Source: Oscillospiraceae bacterium
Lineage (GTDB): Bacteria > Bacillota > Clostridia > Oscillospirales > CAG-272
Reading direction: 5' to 3'
Assembly (NCBI GenBank): GCA_015064725.1
Contig: SVRQ01000015.1
Coordinates: 1 to 42,095 of the forward strand
DNA: 42,095 nt
The notes beneath the pieces are model-generated. The model searched no databases, was not told the origin of the DNA, and saw only the letters and a program-made list of their open reading frames with translations. The position numbers and the translations under genes are program-made. Of this stretch, positions 42,057-42,095 are shown one piece after another (the stretch's first letter is position 1; each line of letters opens with the position of its first letter).

Positions 42057-42095
42057 GCGCTGTTGAGGAAGCGGCGCGAACGGTCCTTGAAAATT
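42057..42095 (+). other. Leader of a presumed rRNA operon (16S just beyond the window)
   Basis: The final bases end in GGTCCTTGAAAATT, the CCTTGAAAA-type sequence I recall in leaders upstream of clostridial 16S genes. The 16S gene itself is not in the window, so this is an inference from the promoter and leader. Confidence 0.6.

Larger units (their letters stand above)
41769..42095. other. Region after prs leading into a presumed rRNA operon
   Basis: No protein gene. It contains the prs terminator, about 160 bases of A/G-rich DNA in which I see nothing definite, an A-tract UP element, a strong promoter and an rRNA-like leader. Confidence 0.75.

Overview
The window looks like a chromosomal segment of a spore-forming Clostridia-type Firmicute, probably an uncultured gut lineage of the Oscillospirales/Christensenellales kind. 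This is inferred from gene content: a WalRK-type two-component operon, the yqfC-yqfD-phoH-ybeY-era-recO cluster, the sporulation genes yqfC, yqfD and ylbJ, a mutS2 gene, AAGGAGG ribosome binding sites, TTGACA/TATAAT promoters, and many short palindromic intergenic repeats. No 16S gene is in the window, so the lineage cannot be fixed. No phage, transposase, CRISPR array or tRNA was seen.

Layout. 1-8226 (minus): a truncated ftsH, then uvrA, uvrB and radC. Two long gene-free stretches beside uvrB and radC are packed with repeats, including a duplicated 3' end of radC. 8455-16558 (plus): a DUF3810 membrane protein with an HExxH motif, a small secreted protein, a WalR-like response regulator, a WalK-like kinase, two membrane-anchored proteins in the position of YycH and YycI, and murA. 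This block is a cell-envelope sensing and synthesis unit. 16616-21447 (plus): a beta-propeller glycosidase-like protein and a large GH28 protein, separated by a strong promoter, a perfect palindrome, an intrinsic terminator and a 37-residue membrane micropeptide.

21544-26790 (minus): five consecutive lipoprotein genes built from shared domains in different combinations. I do not recognise the family. 26914-32029 (minus): the conserved yqfC-yqfD-phoH-ybeY-era-recO block for sporulation, rRNA maturation and DNA repair, without the dgkA gene often found between ybeY and era. 32101-36189 (plus): ylbJ, a convincing ~240-270 nt structured RNA element, a small four-cysteine protein and mutS2. 36190-36509 is a hairpin and direct-repeat array.

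36510-41768 (plus): rhamnulokinase, L-rhamnose isomerase, a fused double class II aldolase whose second half has lost its catalytic residues, and a divergent PRPP synthetase. With the GH28 and propeller proteins this suggests use of rhamnose from pectin or rhamnogalacturonan. The window ends in an A-tract-rich, near-consensus promoter and a leader typical of an rRNA operon, so a 16S gene probably starts just beyond base 42095.

The best candidates for undescribed biology are the structured RNA at 33262-33533, the promoter/palindrome/attenuator/micropeptide unit at 18145-18500, and the modular lipoprotein cluster.
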